A DNA stretch of 64,000 nucleotides, taken from assembly GCF_017591425.1 (NCBI RefSeq), contig NW_024467121.1, positions 19,728,707-19,792,706 on the forward strand, in the 5' to 3' direction. Source of the DNA: Ochotona curzoniae. Taxonomy: Eukaryota > Chordata > Mammalia > Lagomorpha > Ochotonidae. The notes beneath the pieces are model-generated. The model was not told the origin of the DNA. It searched no databases and saw nothing but the letters and a program-made list of their open reading frames with translations. Both the position numbers and the translations under genes were made by a program. Within the stretch, counting starts at the first letter, position 1; each line of letters begins with the position of its first letter. Below are positions 1-12,141 of the stretch, one piece after another.

Positions 1-3000
1 TTATGCCATCCTTGCTTCGTGGCATCTCACTTTCTCTAGAATTTTCACTGCAGACTTCCCTCCAACCATCACCTGGGAGTGCATTTCCTCCTCTTTTCCT
101 CTGTTGTCTTCTTTGATCAAAATCAGCACATCTTTTCTCTGTTCACCCACTCTAGATTTTGTTGATCTTTTGACAGTTTTTTTATTATTATTTGAAGAAG
201 TATTTACTTATTTGTTCAGAAGACACACAGAGAGAGAGGGAGCGAGATCTCCCTTGTGTTGGTTCACTCCCCACATGGCCACTACAGCCAGGATTGTGTC
301 AGGCCGAAGCTGAGAGCTATAAACCCAGTGTAGGGCTTCCCACTTGGGCCATCCCCTTCTGTATAGCAGGGAGCAGAGACAGGACTTAACCCCAAGCTTC
401 CCAGGCAATTATAATCAGATGTCAACCCCATTTCCATGTTCTGCTAAATATATGTATTACAATATGTCTCCCATTCTGAGGCTTGCCTCTGTGATAAACT
501 ACTTGGTGGCCACCCTGCAGTAACATACATATGTGCATATATGAGGATGTTTTAAAAATCTTATGGAAAATGGAATTAAGTCTAATTTGGTGTAAAGTTT
601 TTCCAAGTCCACACACAATGTTTTCATAGTATGCCTTTTCTGTCAAGTTTTTGAAGACCCATTGTATGCATTTGTATTTTTGGAGAGATAAAGAGAAGTA
701 TTGTAACAAATTGGCTCATGACATTATGGAGGCTGAGAAGTCCCATGATCTGCTATTTGTAATGTGAGAACTAATTCTGGCCTGAAATGGAAGTTCTATG
801 TACCAAGATAGCCCAAGTGCTATCTTGTGGAAATCTTTATAAAGTCCAAATGTTTAAATCAGTAGAGCTGATGGTGCGAGTTCATTCTAAAAACACAAGA
901 TGAATAGGCTAGCTGAAGCACTCAGGCACAGTGTGCAAATCCCCACCTTCTCTGTTTGGGCCTTCCTTGACTGAAGCCTGTCCATATCAGGAAGGGCCAA
1001 CTGCTTTACTCATTCTACTGGTTCACATGTTAGCTTCATCCAAAATACTCCCAGAGACACACCCAATGCTGGCCACTTACTGCCCTTGTCACATTGGCAC
1101 ACAAAAGTAACCATCACATGAGAGCAAGACTGGGTAGACTCCTGCAGTTGAGTTTCCATTTAATTCAGTCTCTGCACAATATACACTACTCTAGTTTCTC
1201 AGCCTTCAAACTCAACAAGACTCTTGGCAAGTATACCCTGGTGCTCTGAGGTCATGATTTTCTCAGCTGTGATAAAATCTGACTAAGTTTAGGTGAGGCA
1301 ACACTCACTTGAGTTGGTTCTGTGGATACTAACATAACATGATTGCAGTTTTAGGGAAGCCTCAAGTCACACTGATGTTACAAGCAGTTCAAGGACCAGC
1401 AGGTGATGGAACAGATGCCAAATGGAGTTCTGGAGAACCTTAGCACCCAATTTATTGGACAAAAGTGTCCAGCTGTTGTTCCTCTCTTTTATTCCTTCCA
1501 AAACTCCATGAAAGTAAAAAATAACTGTGGGGAATAAACTGTCTTCTAAATTTCTTGTTATGGATGTGATAGATATTTGAGAAAATACTTGGTGGCAATG
1601 TGATCATTTTGGGTAAAGTAGCTTGATATATTTTGACTTATCACTACAACTCCTTCTAAAACAATAACTGATATTGTACCAATATGGGCCCAAAAACGCA
1701 TGTGTGTTTTGTACTTTATAAAGCATTTTAATTTAAAAATTCAAAGTTAGTTTGTCCTGTATGTTATGGCAGTATATTTTCGAGCTTTTTATGAGATTTT
1801 CAAGTCTTTCAGATCACCTTTTCTTCTAGTGTGTTGTTGAGTCACAACGGAATGGGAAGAGTGGGTGTGCTGGTTGTGAAGCTCCAGACATATCTCCTGA
1901 ACTCTGCTGCCATGAGCTCTGCAAACCACCTCCCTCCTTTTCTGCTGCAATCTTGTTTGGAATTTACCAGCAACAGTAGACATGCAGGACTGGAACCTGA
2001 AAGGGAAGGAAGGTGGAAGGGAGAGGTATATTCCTTTTGATTGCTTCCTTTTCCTGATAACCCTGGCAAAGCAGCATGTCTCCAGCCAGTCATTCCTAAA
2101 AGGCTGGTTGATTTGTCTGCAGCATTTCCAGTCATCTTGCCAGTCTGAAATCACAGCAATATCAACTGGTGTTCTGTCTTCAGAGTTGAGTCCCAGCTCT
2201 GCAAGATCCCTTCTACTTCCCAAGGTACCAGGACTAGTTGCCTGCATTCACTTCTTGGAGGTCTGATGCTAGTTCCAGAAGATGCATCATTCAAGTTTCT
2301 GAATTTTAATCATCCTAGACCCTTGCCTTTGCTGCCCAGCCGTAAGTGTGGTGTCTGCTTCCCAAAGTCTTGGTGGGACCGAATGCTCCATTTTGCCTTT
2401 TACTTCATTGTCTGATTAATATTCATATTATCAGATTATCTCTGGTAAACTAGTTGGTCTGGTCAAACAAGAAACCAGATTCTCAGCTTCTAAGAAGGGA
2501 GGCATGAGTGTTTGTCCTCTCCAGAAATCCCAAACTCAGATGGGTTTGCCACTAGTTCTCACTGACACAACAATTCTCTCCCTAGATTATGTGATTTGCC
2601 ACCAGTTGGGATAAATGTAAGGTTGCAGGAAACAATTGTATTGCCCATTTTGTGGTCAGAAAGCCCTACCATCCTTTCCCTCCCTCCTTTATTCCTGCTC
2701 TGCTGTTTTCCTCATTCTCCTTGTGACACTTTGTCCAGTCATTCCCATGTTCTTCTATTTTCTCAACACCTCTACTTCCCTTTTCTCTGGTCAGTCTAGA
2801 TCTCATCACCATCTCAATTAGTCACTGGTACCTTCTACTAACCTACACCATTGTCCTTCTGCCCATGAGCAGAACCCAGGTTAAGACACTCTGACATTTA
2901 CTTCTTGCCATGTCCTGGCTAATAAGTGCCATTGGGAGGAACCCACAGTTAAGAGTCCAGTCTCCCAGGGGCCCTCAAGCTGTGTTACTCTCCTCTGTCC

Positions 3001-5585
3001 TGACCCTATGCTGTTGCCTCTTTCCCATCTCACTTAGAGGGTGGCATCACCAGATGGAAGATGGAGGCAATTGTAAGGTTTATTTCTACCTCCAGGATCT
3101 TTGCTTGCCTGGCTGAGAAAAAATGTGTTTCTTCCTACCATAGATAAAATTTTCAGTTACCCCTGCTTTCTTACTATCTTCTGATATATTAAACAATTTG
3201 TTTTTATTTTCACCTAGTGTAACATGAATCACAGAGGGTAGGGAATTCATGTCCGTCTTGTTTGCTGCAGGCACAAAGTGTGAGAGAAGGCAAGCAATCA
3301 TGATGGCCCCAAGATTGCCCACACATTAAGAGGTTGGAGTTACCAGCACTGAGCAGAGGAAGGCATAAATGGAGCCAATGTGGAGGGTAAGGCCAAGAGT
3401 GCAGTTCTGGACATGTTAGCATTATGCATCCTGGTGCTGAGGTTGTGTAGGCAGTAGGATGAATGAATTTTAAGAAGTCAGGCTAGAGGAATGAAAATAG
3501 GTGCCATTGGCATATAGAACCATGAGACATGATGGGAACTACAAAAAGAGTACTCATCAAGAGTGAAGCAAGTCCACCCAGGTGGAGAAATCAGGAAGAT
3601 GAAACAGAACTACCAAGGAGAATCCGGAACTGTGATGGGAGGGAAAGCAGCAGAATGTGAAGAAAGTGTTCAATGAAGCAAGGAGGAGCCATGGTGTCCA
3701 GTGTTGCTGGTAAGTCACATAATATGAAAATAGAGAATTGACTATTGGATTTGGCATTGCACAGAGTTGTTTTTGACCTTGACAGGAACTGGGTTTGGTT
3801 GAATAGGAGGGATGGAAGCAGACTGGAAAGAGTTTGAGAGAAAATAGATGAAAAAAGTAAAAAACAGAAGGACCTTGCTAACTTCTGGGGATATTACGGG
3901 ATTCTGATTAAAAAAAAAAAAAACCAGAAACATCTTAATGCAATTATAAACCTTTGGGTGCTATTGATTAACTCTCCGTATCATTTCTTTTCCTAAATTG
4001 CATTGCAAGCCTTTAAGATCTTGCCCAAGTGAATATTAACTATGATGAAACATGGTTTTGTGGTAGCCAAAGATGGTGTATTCTGTAGGCTCCTTTGCCC
4101 CTTGCCTGCCCCCCCAACTCCTTGGGTGAGGTGTTAGTGAGTGGTATTCTGTTTGCCTACTTGTTGGCCTTTGATCCTGGGGATCATGTCAATCTCTCTT
4201 GTCTGCTGAATGCTGTGTCTCCTTTCCCGTGACTGCTTGTGTGCCCTCATGTCTCATCCATGAGCATGTAAGCCTTGGAGAATCTCTGCTCCCTCCTGAA
4301 TGTGCAGCAAGATGCCTTGCTTGCTAGACTCACCACTTGGATACTAGCCTTCATCTCTGGTTCCTTCACATCTCTCAGAGAATCTCAGAGAATTTTAATA
4401 TTTTGCCCTGATATTCTGGAAAAATTTAAAAATTGCTGATTTCTAATATTTCCTATTACAGTTGGAGCATTTATGTTTTCTAATAATTAAAATAAGAGCT
4501 GTTTGGAATTACCTTGTTGGCACTATGTAAAAGAGAGGTGAAAGGTAGGATGGAGTAGGAAAGAAATGGCAGTCATCTCACTTTCCTATCTGCCAGCTGC
4601 TTTCCTCATAGCCTGAGCTTAATGAGAGCACAGATGTGCTGAGTTGACACAGTTGCATGTAGAAAGTGTGTATGAGGTTCTTTTCTGTTGTTTTCAGTGT
4701 TATTTGGAGACATCCTGGTTGCTTTCCTATAGAAAGGGGTTCTCAGGCCTTCCCCTAAAAGTTTATATAGCATAGGAAGTAGAAAATGCAGTCTTTAACA
4801 GGCTTCCTTCCAGACACGATTCAGGAAGTTGGCAGATTGTTTTCCTTTTGGACAGGGTCAGTGGCCAAAATGTCCATCCTGGGAGGGCTTTCCATGCCAG
4901 CCTATTCTAGAAGGCCAGACTTCCTATCTCTTGCTGCTGTTGAGATGTTTGTTTCATTAGGGGCCAGAGATTTGACCACAGAAAAGTCTAGCAGAGTCAG
5001 CCAGTCAGTACATGGCGAGATGTGAATCACAGGTGGAAGGCAGCATCTGAGCTGCACTGGTGGTGAACAGCACTGACGGGAAGGGTCTGAGCACTGGCAC
5101 ATCTCCCTGAGAGCCTTCCCTGTCTCCCATGAAGCCAGGGGTGATACCGGGGGGGGGGCACACACCTCCTTTTTTTGTAGTAGGAGACCATCATTAGACC
5201 AAGCGTAGGGAACCCTTTGTGTATCTGTAATAACACTTGTAGGACATACAGAATTATCAACATAAAAATTAGCCTGCTACACAGTTAATGAATTTTGAGT
5301 CTTGCAAATACATTGGTAGGGCTAGACCAAGTGATTTTGCGGGGCTTACAACAGCCCATTAGTTTGACATCCCTGCTCTTGATTAGACTATTATCTTGCA
5401 TAAGTAATACAAATAAACTTGAGTATGAGGGGAGTTGTCTACCTTAGGTAGCAGGCAAACAGGAATGTACCCACAGCCTGATGTTTAAGCAGGTGGTCAC
5501 TGGAGGACATAGGCAGTTGAATTATGGCTTCCGGAGAAAATTTAGGTATTTAACACTTGGGAGCAAACACAGTCTCTTAAAAAAA
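1..5585. other. Intergenic sequence downstream of FRMD4A
   Basis: No exon, RNA gene or long conserved frame was recognised. A degenerate reverse SINE lies at 191-400, and a 13-base A run is near 3910-3922. At 5149-5157 there is a nine-G run followed by CACACAC. The rest is ordinary A+T-rich single-copy or ancient-repeat sequence. The open frames here are short, start arbitrarily and resemble no protein I know. Confidence 0.6.
191..400 (-). repeat. Degenerate C-type SINE, reverse
   Basis: Reverse-complement landmarks are visible: 'agagagagggagcgagatct', 'ttggttcactccccacatggcc', 'cttgggccatcc' and 'gcagggagc'. The element is truncated and diverged, so it is old. Confidence 0.65.
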
Positions 5586-5610
5586 CAGGATCTTTTCATT
5601 TTGAAAATGC

Positions 5611-5616
5611 TTTAAT
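5611..5616 (-). promoter_or_regulatory. FRMD4A: Candidate distal poly(A) signal ATTAAA
   Basis: The minus strand reads cttATTAAAgcattttcaaaa, the second most common mammalian poly(A) hexamer. Cleavage 10-30 bases on would fall near 5585-5600. SINE-free, A+T-rich 3'UTR-like sequence stops at about this point. Confidence 0.5.
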
Positions 5617-6277
5617 AAGTGTTGACAACACTGTTTTGCAAAATGTAAAGTTACTATACAAATTCTTAATACAAAAAGAATAAATTAAAAAGCAGATTTC
5701 TTTTTTTTTTTTAATTCTGCAACTTTGTCTACAACATCCATCTTTTGATTACAGTTGAACAGAATCCAGTAAAGTCATTTTACATGCTCTACAGTCAGTT
5801 TCAGGAGCAACCTAAACCTTTTCCCCCATTATTAAACTAGAGTCCATTTTACACAACTTGTAATAAACTATTGACATTAACATATGTAAAACTTTACACC
5901 TAGTTAACTAAGCAGTAATTGGTCATCTGATAGCACCTGGATGGGTTTGCTATAGTTAGAGCTAAACTAAGATCGAGTGAAAACAAACTGAAATTTTAAC
6001 AGTTTCAACACTCACCTGAATATAATAATAAAGTCAACCTGGCTCACAACATAGTCTATGGGTTTTCACCAGTCTCCTGGTGTACACAGGTCATTTTTTA
6101 CACGCATCCAAAGAATCCAATAGGGACTTTATATCAGACCAGGAGCTTTATACTTCATTGTATTTTGTTTTTTAAAGAAATAGGGCTATATAAAGAGTTT
6201 TCAAGTGCTTGTATACAATTACTACATTTCTCACCACACTGATCATCGATTGTGTCAGTCTGTAAGGACTAACACTT

Positions 6278-6285
6278 TATGTACA
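6278..6285 (-). promoter_or_regulatory. Candidate Pumilio response element TGTACATA
   Basis: The minus-strand octamer TGTACATA fits the PUM1/2 consensus TGTANATA and lies in the A+T-rich half of the FRMD4A 3'UTR, downstream of the proximal poly(A) signal. Only the longer 3'UTR form would carry it. A single octamer may be chance. Confidence 0.35.
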
Positions 6286-6526
6286 TTTTTGTATTAATTG
6301 AACACAGCTAAACAGTAAAACCTGTTTTACTTAATCTCTGTCTTTACTACCAGACTATCATGATGTTTGCTGGAACTGTAATTCCTGCTTCCACTCCATA
6401 CTTGTCTGCCTCCCCAAATCTAACCCAAGTTCTTAGAAAGAATGTTGGCCTCCCATTCCTTGTAACTCAGCTAAATTTAAAGCTTGATCAAGTTGACTAC
6501 ATATGATAGTACATGTTGTGTTAACC

Positions 6527-6532
6527 TTTATT
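6527..6532 (-). promoter_or_regulatory. FRMD4A: Candidate proximal poly(A) signal AATAAA
   Basis: The minus strand reads gcatgAATAAAggttaac within the 3'UTR. The canonical hexamer would end the transcript near 6500-6515, giving a 3'UTR of about 2.2 kb. Whether it is used cannot be told from sequence. Confidence 0.5.
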
Positions 6533-8731
6533 CATGCAGCCTCACCACTGTCTCTAGTTCCCTTTTGATTTTTCCTGTTTCAGTCTGAGCATTGATCTTT
6601 TAGGAGAATGGAAAATGGTCCAATGTACCATGGTTCCAAACCAGGAAAGGAAAATTTTAAAACCCTGTTATTTGTAGTTCAACAAAAGGACCACTGCTCC
6701 CCAATTATGCCCTAGAATTGTTTCTTTAGTAAAATAATCTGCAGGTTCACTGTTCTAGGACTTTAGCAGGCCAGAATCCCAGTCCAGTCTTGGCACAGGC
6801 TCTGCGAAAGCAGATCTCAGCTTATCCCCTTGAGCCCCAGTGGAGGCAGCTGTGGCCAGCCTCCTCTCCACACAGCATTTCCAGCTCAGCTCCTTACAGA
6901 GCCTGCCAGGCCACACCAGAGGGAGCACTGGGGTTATTTAAGTGTCCAATCTTACCCTCCTGGTCTGGTAGAGTCTATTGTTATTCTTGGATTACACAGA
7001 CATGAAAAACAAAGATTTTTTTTTTCTTTTTATGCTAAAGCTAACTTCAGTTTTGCCTTCCTACAAAACGACCCCCACCCTGGCTCCTGTCCCTGGCTGT
7101 GAAATGCCTTTCCAATAGGAAATCATCACAAGGGAGAACAAAGTCCCCTCCCACCCCCCGACTTGCGCCAACAAGCACAGCACACCACCTCTGCGGAGAC
7201 CTTCTTGTGCCATCTTGAGTAACCCAACTAAGATTGTGCACTTGTTAGTTATTAGAAAAGTGTTTTTTGAGGACTTTGAAGATTGATGGCTTTCCAGGTG
7301 TGTATCAAGCATAGCTCAAAACACATGTAAACAAACAGCTCCCACGTGGTGCTTTTGTTCCTCCTTTTTTCCTCTTTGGGTGTCTGAGGACCAACATGGT
7401 GCAGCAAGGTGAGCGATCATGTTGTAGGTAGACGGGCCCTTTGGGAGCTGATATGTTTTTCAGCCCTGCTCTGCCTGCTGGCTAGTAGACACATGAGTAA
7501 AATCTTGCCACCTAAGGGCATAATTGGGTCCTTTGAAAAAGTGACACATAGGAGAAGTCGGATCTGAGCTCTTTGTCACACAAGTGCTAACAAACATTAA
7601 AACGAGCCACAACAGTTAAAAACACTTGGATGGATGGTAATGTGCTTTTTCCCTTGGTTTCCCATTTAAAAAAAAAAAATGAAACACCTTGTGCAAAAAC
7701 ACAGGATACACATTTACTGGTTGGTTTAATGAGAGAGAACCACTTTTGGCAATTATCACCTTATGTTTACTACAAATCCCAAGAGGAAAGCAGCTTTGTA
7801 GGCGGTCTGGGGATCAACCCCCTGCACGGTCCAGGGTTTCCAGCACACTCTGCTCCCGGCTTCCTTCCTGTCCAGGCTGCTGCAGGCTCTCGGGGCAGCA
7901 GTGCCAGCCAATGCGTCCTCGTCCTTGCCCTGCACTCCGGGGTACCTTCCAGGCTGTCTGCGAAGGGGGATGTGGCCCCAAGACAGAAGAGAGGCTTGAG
8001 TAGAGGATGCCATTTACAAACTTGTGACCTTGACTTGTAGGGTGTAGTCACAGTTTAGAATTTAAATGAAGTTTTGCTGCAGAAAGAATGTCTTCTTGGC
8101 CCCTCTCCTGTTTTTCGTGTATTTTTGTAATTTGTTTCATCTTTGGCAGCACAAAACTAATTGTGGTCCTCCTGTGTGTGTCTGAACGTCTTTCCTTTCT
8201 AAGTCCCTCCCAGCCCATCACAGCCACTCCCTTAAGTGCTGCCTTGTGAAGAAAGGGGTGTTTCAGGTGTAGACCGAACATCCCTCCCAGGCGTCCTCTT
8301 CATGACATACTTGGCTGGCCTTGGTGGAGCAGCCTGGACACAGCTTCATTGTCCTTTTGGATCACCCAGTACTTGAGGCCCCTGTCCTGTTCTCTGTCAG
8401 TGCCACTTGTCTGCAGGAATTTGATGCCAGCTGGCTTCCCTGACAGTCCCTGGCCTGGGGACTGCCATGGCAGAGGGAAGCCACTGAGGTGCCATTGAGG
8501 ATTGCTGTCTGGCTCTCTGTGGCCAAGAGAGCCAGGAGACACACAGTGGGACCGGAACCTTCCAGAATGTCTCCTCAGTCAGGTTTGGAGGATGAAGGGA
8601 ATGCGGAGACGGGAGAAAAAAGTGCTGAGGGCTGAAGCTGGTGCAGGTGACAGTGCGTCTGGGTAAGGCAAATGAGAGGCAGTGAGGTGACTCCAAATGG
8701 TGTCGAGGTGGTCAGAGCAGGCCGGGTTGGC

Positions 8732-8831
8732 TCACACGAGGGTCCCGGGCTTGGCTTTTTCCTGCCCGTACCACTGGACATCAGCTAATTCTGGATACAG
8801 GGAGGAATCCAGGAAACAGCTGTCATAGCTC
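8732..8831 (-). CDS. FRMD4A: FRMD4A last exon, coding part: alternative C-terminus ending KPGTLV
   Basis: The acceptor '..cccttcttggactccctacag' is followed by G AGC TAT GAC, which joins the GG of the 15215-15311 exon. The frame then reads SYDSCFLDSSLYPELADVQW, YGQEKAKPGTLV and TGA at 8732-8734. The 32 codons read as a well-formed peptide in the phase demanded by the upstream exon. The ending T-L-V fits the class I PDZ-binding form (S/T-x-hydrophobic). When the 13417-13486 exon is included, this stretch becomes untranslated. Sequence retention in frame argues that the skipped form is translated. The paralogue FRMD4B may end in much the same way, which should be compared. Confidence 0.88.
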
Positions 8832-9439
8832 CTGTAGGGAGTCCAAGAAGGGTGAGGAGATGGTCAGCAGAGAGCTGCATTTATGGGACCGGGTGCAGAA
8901 GGAAGTATTCATGCACACAGGGCCCCAGGCAGAGGCAACAGCCTGCCTCTCTGTGGACTCTTACAGACTAGAGGAAAACCACACAGATACCTTTCTGGAA
9001 CTTCCTCCATCTGTAAAAGAGGAAGAAGCAAACTATTGCTTCACATGTGGGCTTTCAGACATGGCCGCATCCTGGTGTTACGGCTCCAGGCTGGCCTAAC
9101 AGTGTTGGGGCTGCTTGGGCACTGGACTTTCAATGCTTCCTCCAACACCATTCGGGGCGGCCAAGTCTGAGAATGCCCTGTTGGTCACTGGTAGATTTTA
9201 TATGTCTTGGGAGAAGATTTCAAATCTTATGTTTCCCCATTGTGAAAGGGTGGTGATCTTTTGAATGCTTATGGACTTTTAAGACATTGTTATTTATTCA
9301 AAATAACTTGTATTGTTTCATGTTTATTTAAAAATGTGCTTTTAAAATTATACAGTAAAGTATATAGGAGAAAGAAAAGGGCTTCTCTACTATTTAGATT
9401 GGGCAGAAATAATTAAGTTTATGTGAAGTCAAATTGACA

Positions 9440-9690
9440 GGGAAAGAAAAAGAAAGAAATCTTGTATCTGCTAGCTCATGCCTCAAATGGCCACAGTGTC
9501 CAGAGCTGGGCCAGGAATTCCATCCTGGTCTCCCACGTGGGTGACAAGGGGCCCAAGCACCTGGGCCATCCTCTGTGGCTTCCATAGGTGTTTAGCAAGG
9601 ACCTGGATCGAAATGAAGAAGTAGGGACTTGAACCAGTGGTCCTGCAGGATGCTGGCATGGTATCCTATCCCACAAAGCTGGCCCGGGAT
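9440..9690 (-). repeat. Old C-type SINE, reverse
   Basis: Landmarks in reverse order are 'atctgctagctcatgcc', 'cagagctgggccagg', 'tggtctcccacgtgggtg', 'cacctgggccatcc' and 'ttgaaccagtggtcc'. It lies in the intron before the last exon. Confidence 0.8.
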
Positions 9691-9892
9691 GGCTAAGGTG
9701 GCTGGGCCCTCCAAGGAGACATATGCTGTAGCTGTCAATCAGTTCCTCCCTAACTGTGTGGTCTTGGCGATATGCCACTGCCACTCCCAGCAGGAACAGA
9801 TGCAGGATCCAACTGGGCCAATTGGTGTTCTCCAGTCACAGCCACTAGCCTTGTGCCATCTGCCACAACAAGGACAGGCAGTTTTAGAATGT

Positions 9893-10190
9893 TTTACTAA
9901 GATTTCTAAAAATACCATTTGAAAGAGCAATGGACAGAAGAGGAGAGGAGAAAGATCTTCCAGCAGCTTGTTCACTCACTGAAATGGTTGCAACAGTCAG
10001 GGGTGGACCAGGGCAAAGTGAGGAGCTTGGAATTCCATCTGAGCATGCATGGTAGGGCCCCACACAGTTCAGCCATCTTCTGTTGCTATCAGAAGCAGAG
10101 CAGCCAGGACTTGTACCAGTACTTTGAAACTGGGTACTGGCATTACAAGCAGATGTTTGGTTTAACTCAGTGCACCACAATGCTTGCCTT
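9893..10190 (-). repeat. Old C-type SINE, reverse
   Basis: Reverse SINE with 'gaaagatcttccagcagct', 'ttcactcactgaaatgg', 'ggagcttggaattccatctg' and, at the head end, 'actcagtgcaccacaatgc'. It lies about 60 bases from a forward copy, giving an inverted pair. Confidence 0.8.
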
Positions 10191-10251
10191 AAGGATAAGC
10201 AACTCAGAAGCTACAATAATGCCAATTTCCCACTCAGAATGTAGTTAACTG

Positions 10252-10560
10252 GAGTTGGAGATATGGCATTGTGGAATAAATGGGCTAAGTCGCTGCCTGT
10301 AGCACCAGCATTTCTTATGAATGCTGGTTCAAGTCGTGGCTGCTGTACTTGTGATCTAACTCCCTGTTGATATACTTGGGAAAGCAGCAGAAGATGGCCT
10401 AGCGTTTGGCTCCTACGCCCACGTGTGATATCTGGAAGAAGCTCCTGTTTTGGCCTGGCTCAGCCCTGGCCATTTGGGCAGTGAACCAGCAAAGGGAAGA
10501 CCTCTTTTACCTCTCTGTTTTTTCCCACCTCTCTATAATCTTGATTTCCAAGTAAAAAAC
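10252..10560 (+). repeat. Old C-type SINE, forward, near full length
   Basis: Landmarks run from 'ggcattgtggaataaatggg' through 'acttgggaaagcagcagaag', 'atctggaagaagctcctg' and 'gggcagtgaaccagc' to 'cctctctgttttttcccacc'. The 3' tail is A-rich (aaaaaacaagcaagcaagc). Confidence 0.85.
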
Positions 10561-11017
10561 AAGCAAGCAAGCAAGCAGAGTGGGAAGCAGTGCTGGTGAT
10601 GGAGAGAAGCAGTAAGCTATAGCCTTGGCTTTGCCTTCAGCTTCCCAGTAACATCAGCAAATTCACACTCCTGTTTGCTTTTTTGCTCTTTAAATTGATT
10701 TCTTTTTCATATTCAAATAACTCAAACTGACACAGTTTCTCAGACTTCTGATGGAAATTTTTTTTCTTATGCAAAAAAGTGAGCTGGAACTCTCTGAAAT
10801 AAAATTTCCTTAGGGGCTTGATAGACTACAAGGAAGTACCTCTGCCAGTGTTTTTCTAAGTGGTCCTGTCAGCTACCCTGGAACAAATAACTGGCTGCAT
10901 GGGCATAGACATAAATGAAGGCTCACCTTAGTTTAATCCCCACCAGAACTTCTCAAATATCCACAAAACAAACCTCAGAGAATAATATGAAAAAGGTCTT
11001 TCACAAGGTTTGTGGGA

Positions 11018-11285
11018 AAGCTGACATCCTAACACAGTAGGTTAAACTGTGACATGCAGTGCCACCATCCCCAGGAGATCGCTGGTTCGAGTCCCCATTG
11101 CTCTTCTTCACATCCAGCTCCTTGCTAATGTGCTTGGAAAACGAGTGATAGATGGCCTAAGAACTTGGGACCCTGCTAAGATCAGGATGGAGTTTCTGGT
11201 TCTCGGCCTTGTCCAGCCCTGGCTGTTGTGAGCATGTGGGTAGAGAACCAACAGAAAAGCTTTGTCTCTTCTTTAAAAAGTCAAG
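11018..11285 (+). repeat. Old C-type SINE, forward
   Basis: Contains 'gctggttcgagtccccattg', 'agctccttgctaatgtgctt', 'gatggcctaagaacttggg' and 'gagaaccaacagaaaagc', ending in an A-rich tail. Diverged. Confidence 0.75.
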
Positions 11286-11289
11286 CAAG

Positions 11290-11460
11290 TTGAACACTGT
11301 GCACTGATTTAAGCCTCTGCTTGCAATGCCCATATCCCATACCCGTCTACCTTGCTGGAGCCCAGCCACGCTGTTTTCCATTCCAGCTTCCTGCTAATGG
11401 GGCAGGGAGGCAGTAGAAGGTCTAAGGACTTGGTTCCCTGCCATCCATGTGGGAGACCAA
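11290..11460 (+). repeat. C-type SINE fragment, forward, 3' truncated
   Basis: Directly follows the previous copy. 'gcttgcaatgcccatatccc', 'cagcttcctgctaatggggc' and 'ccatgtgggagacca' mark the first two-thirds of the element; the tail is missing. Confidence 0.7.
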
Positions 11461-12114
11461 GAGGGTATGTTCCCTAAACTGTGACCTAGGAAAAGTAGCC
11501 TGCACCTGGGCACTCTTGGCCACTGTGCCAGCAGTGGTGACTGCTGAGGTTGTTGCTGGCAGCTGCCTGTGGGACTTTCCTTGGTGAGAAAGTGCCTTCC
11601 TAGGATTAACTCAGACGGGCTCAGGCACGTGTCCTGAGGGAGTCTTGGTTAAGCCAAGGCAGGTGGTGAATTCATGAGCCTGCATCTCCCACATGCTTGT
11701 GGAACTTGGGGGCTTCGAGCTGCTTGACCTAGGGAGGTGGGGGCAGAGGTATGTGTAACATAAAATCTTAGGGGGTGGATTTTTACTGGAATTACTTTTT
11801 ATAAATTTCATAAATTGATGCACATTTTAGAAAGGGCTTATCTTCCTAAGTCTTGAGCAAGGCTTTATACCTTCCTGTCTTAGCACTAATAATTGAGAAA
11901 TATGCTTTAACTTACACACCAGTTACTGGCTGAGCGAGGCTGAGAGATGAGGCTCTCAGAGTCAGCCAGACATGTGCTGTGCCACACTCATTCTTAATTC
12001 ATTAGAAACTAACTTGACCATATTCCCACAGCAGCTCTTTCCGATCTATTTCAGAATTCTCAAGTTCACACTCCACTTCCATCATCCTCAGCAGAAGACA
12101 GTGTCCCCCATAAA

Positions 12115-12141
12115 GGGGGTAAGGGGGTAAGGGGGCAGGGG
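12115..12141 (+). other. G-quadruplex motif (plus strand)
   Basis: Four runs, GGGGG-TAA-GGGGG-TAA-GGGGG-CA-GGGG, with loops of 3, 3 and 2 bases. It lies on the template strand of FRMD4A, in the intron before the last exon. Confidence 0.8.

Larger units (their letters stand above)
5590..8731 (-). other. FRMD4A: FRMD4A 3' untranslated region (about 3.1 kb)
   Basis: From the TGA at 8732-8734 the minus strand runs on without splice-site or SINE interruption to a candidate poly(A) signal at 5611-5616. Positions 7600-8700 are relatively G+C-rich; 5600-6700 is A+T-rich with several ATTTA-like stretches, as in long mammalian 3'UTRs. A sequence TGTACATA (minus strand, 6278-6285) matches the Pumilio site form TGTANATA. 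Absence of SINEs across 3 kb, in a window otherwise dense with them, supports a selected transcribed end. The exact 3' end is inferred from the poly(A) signal only. Confidence 0.75.
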
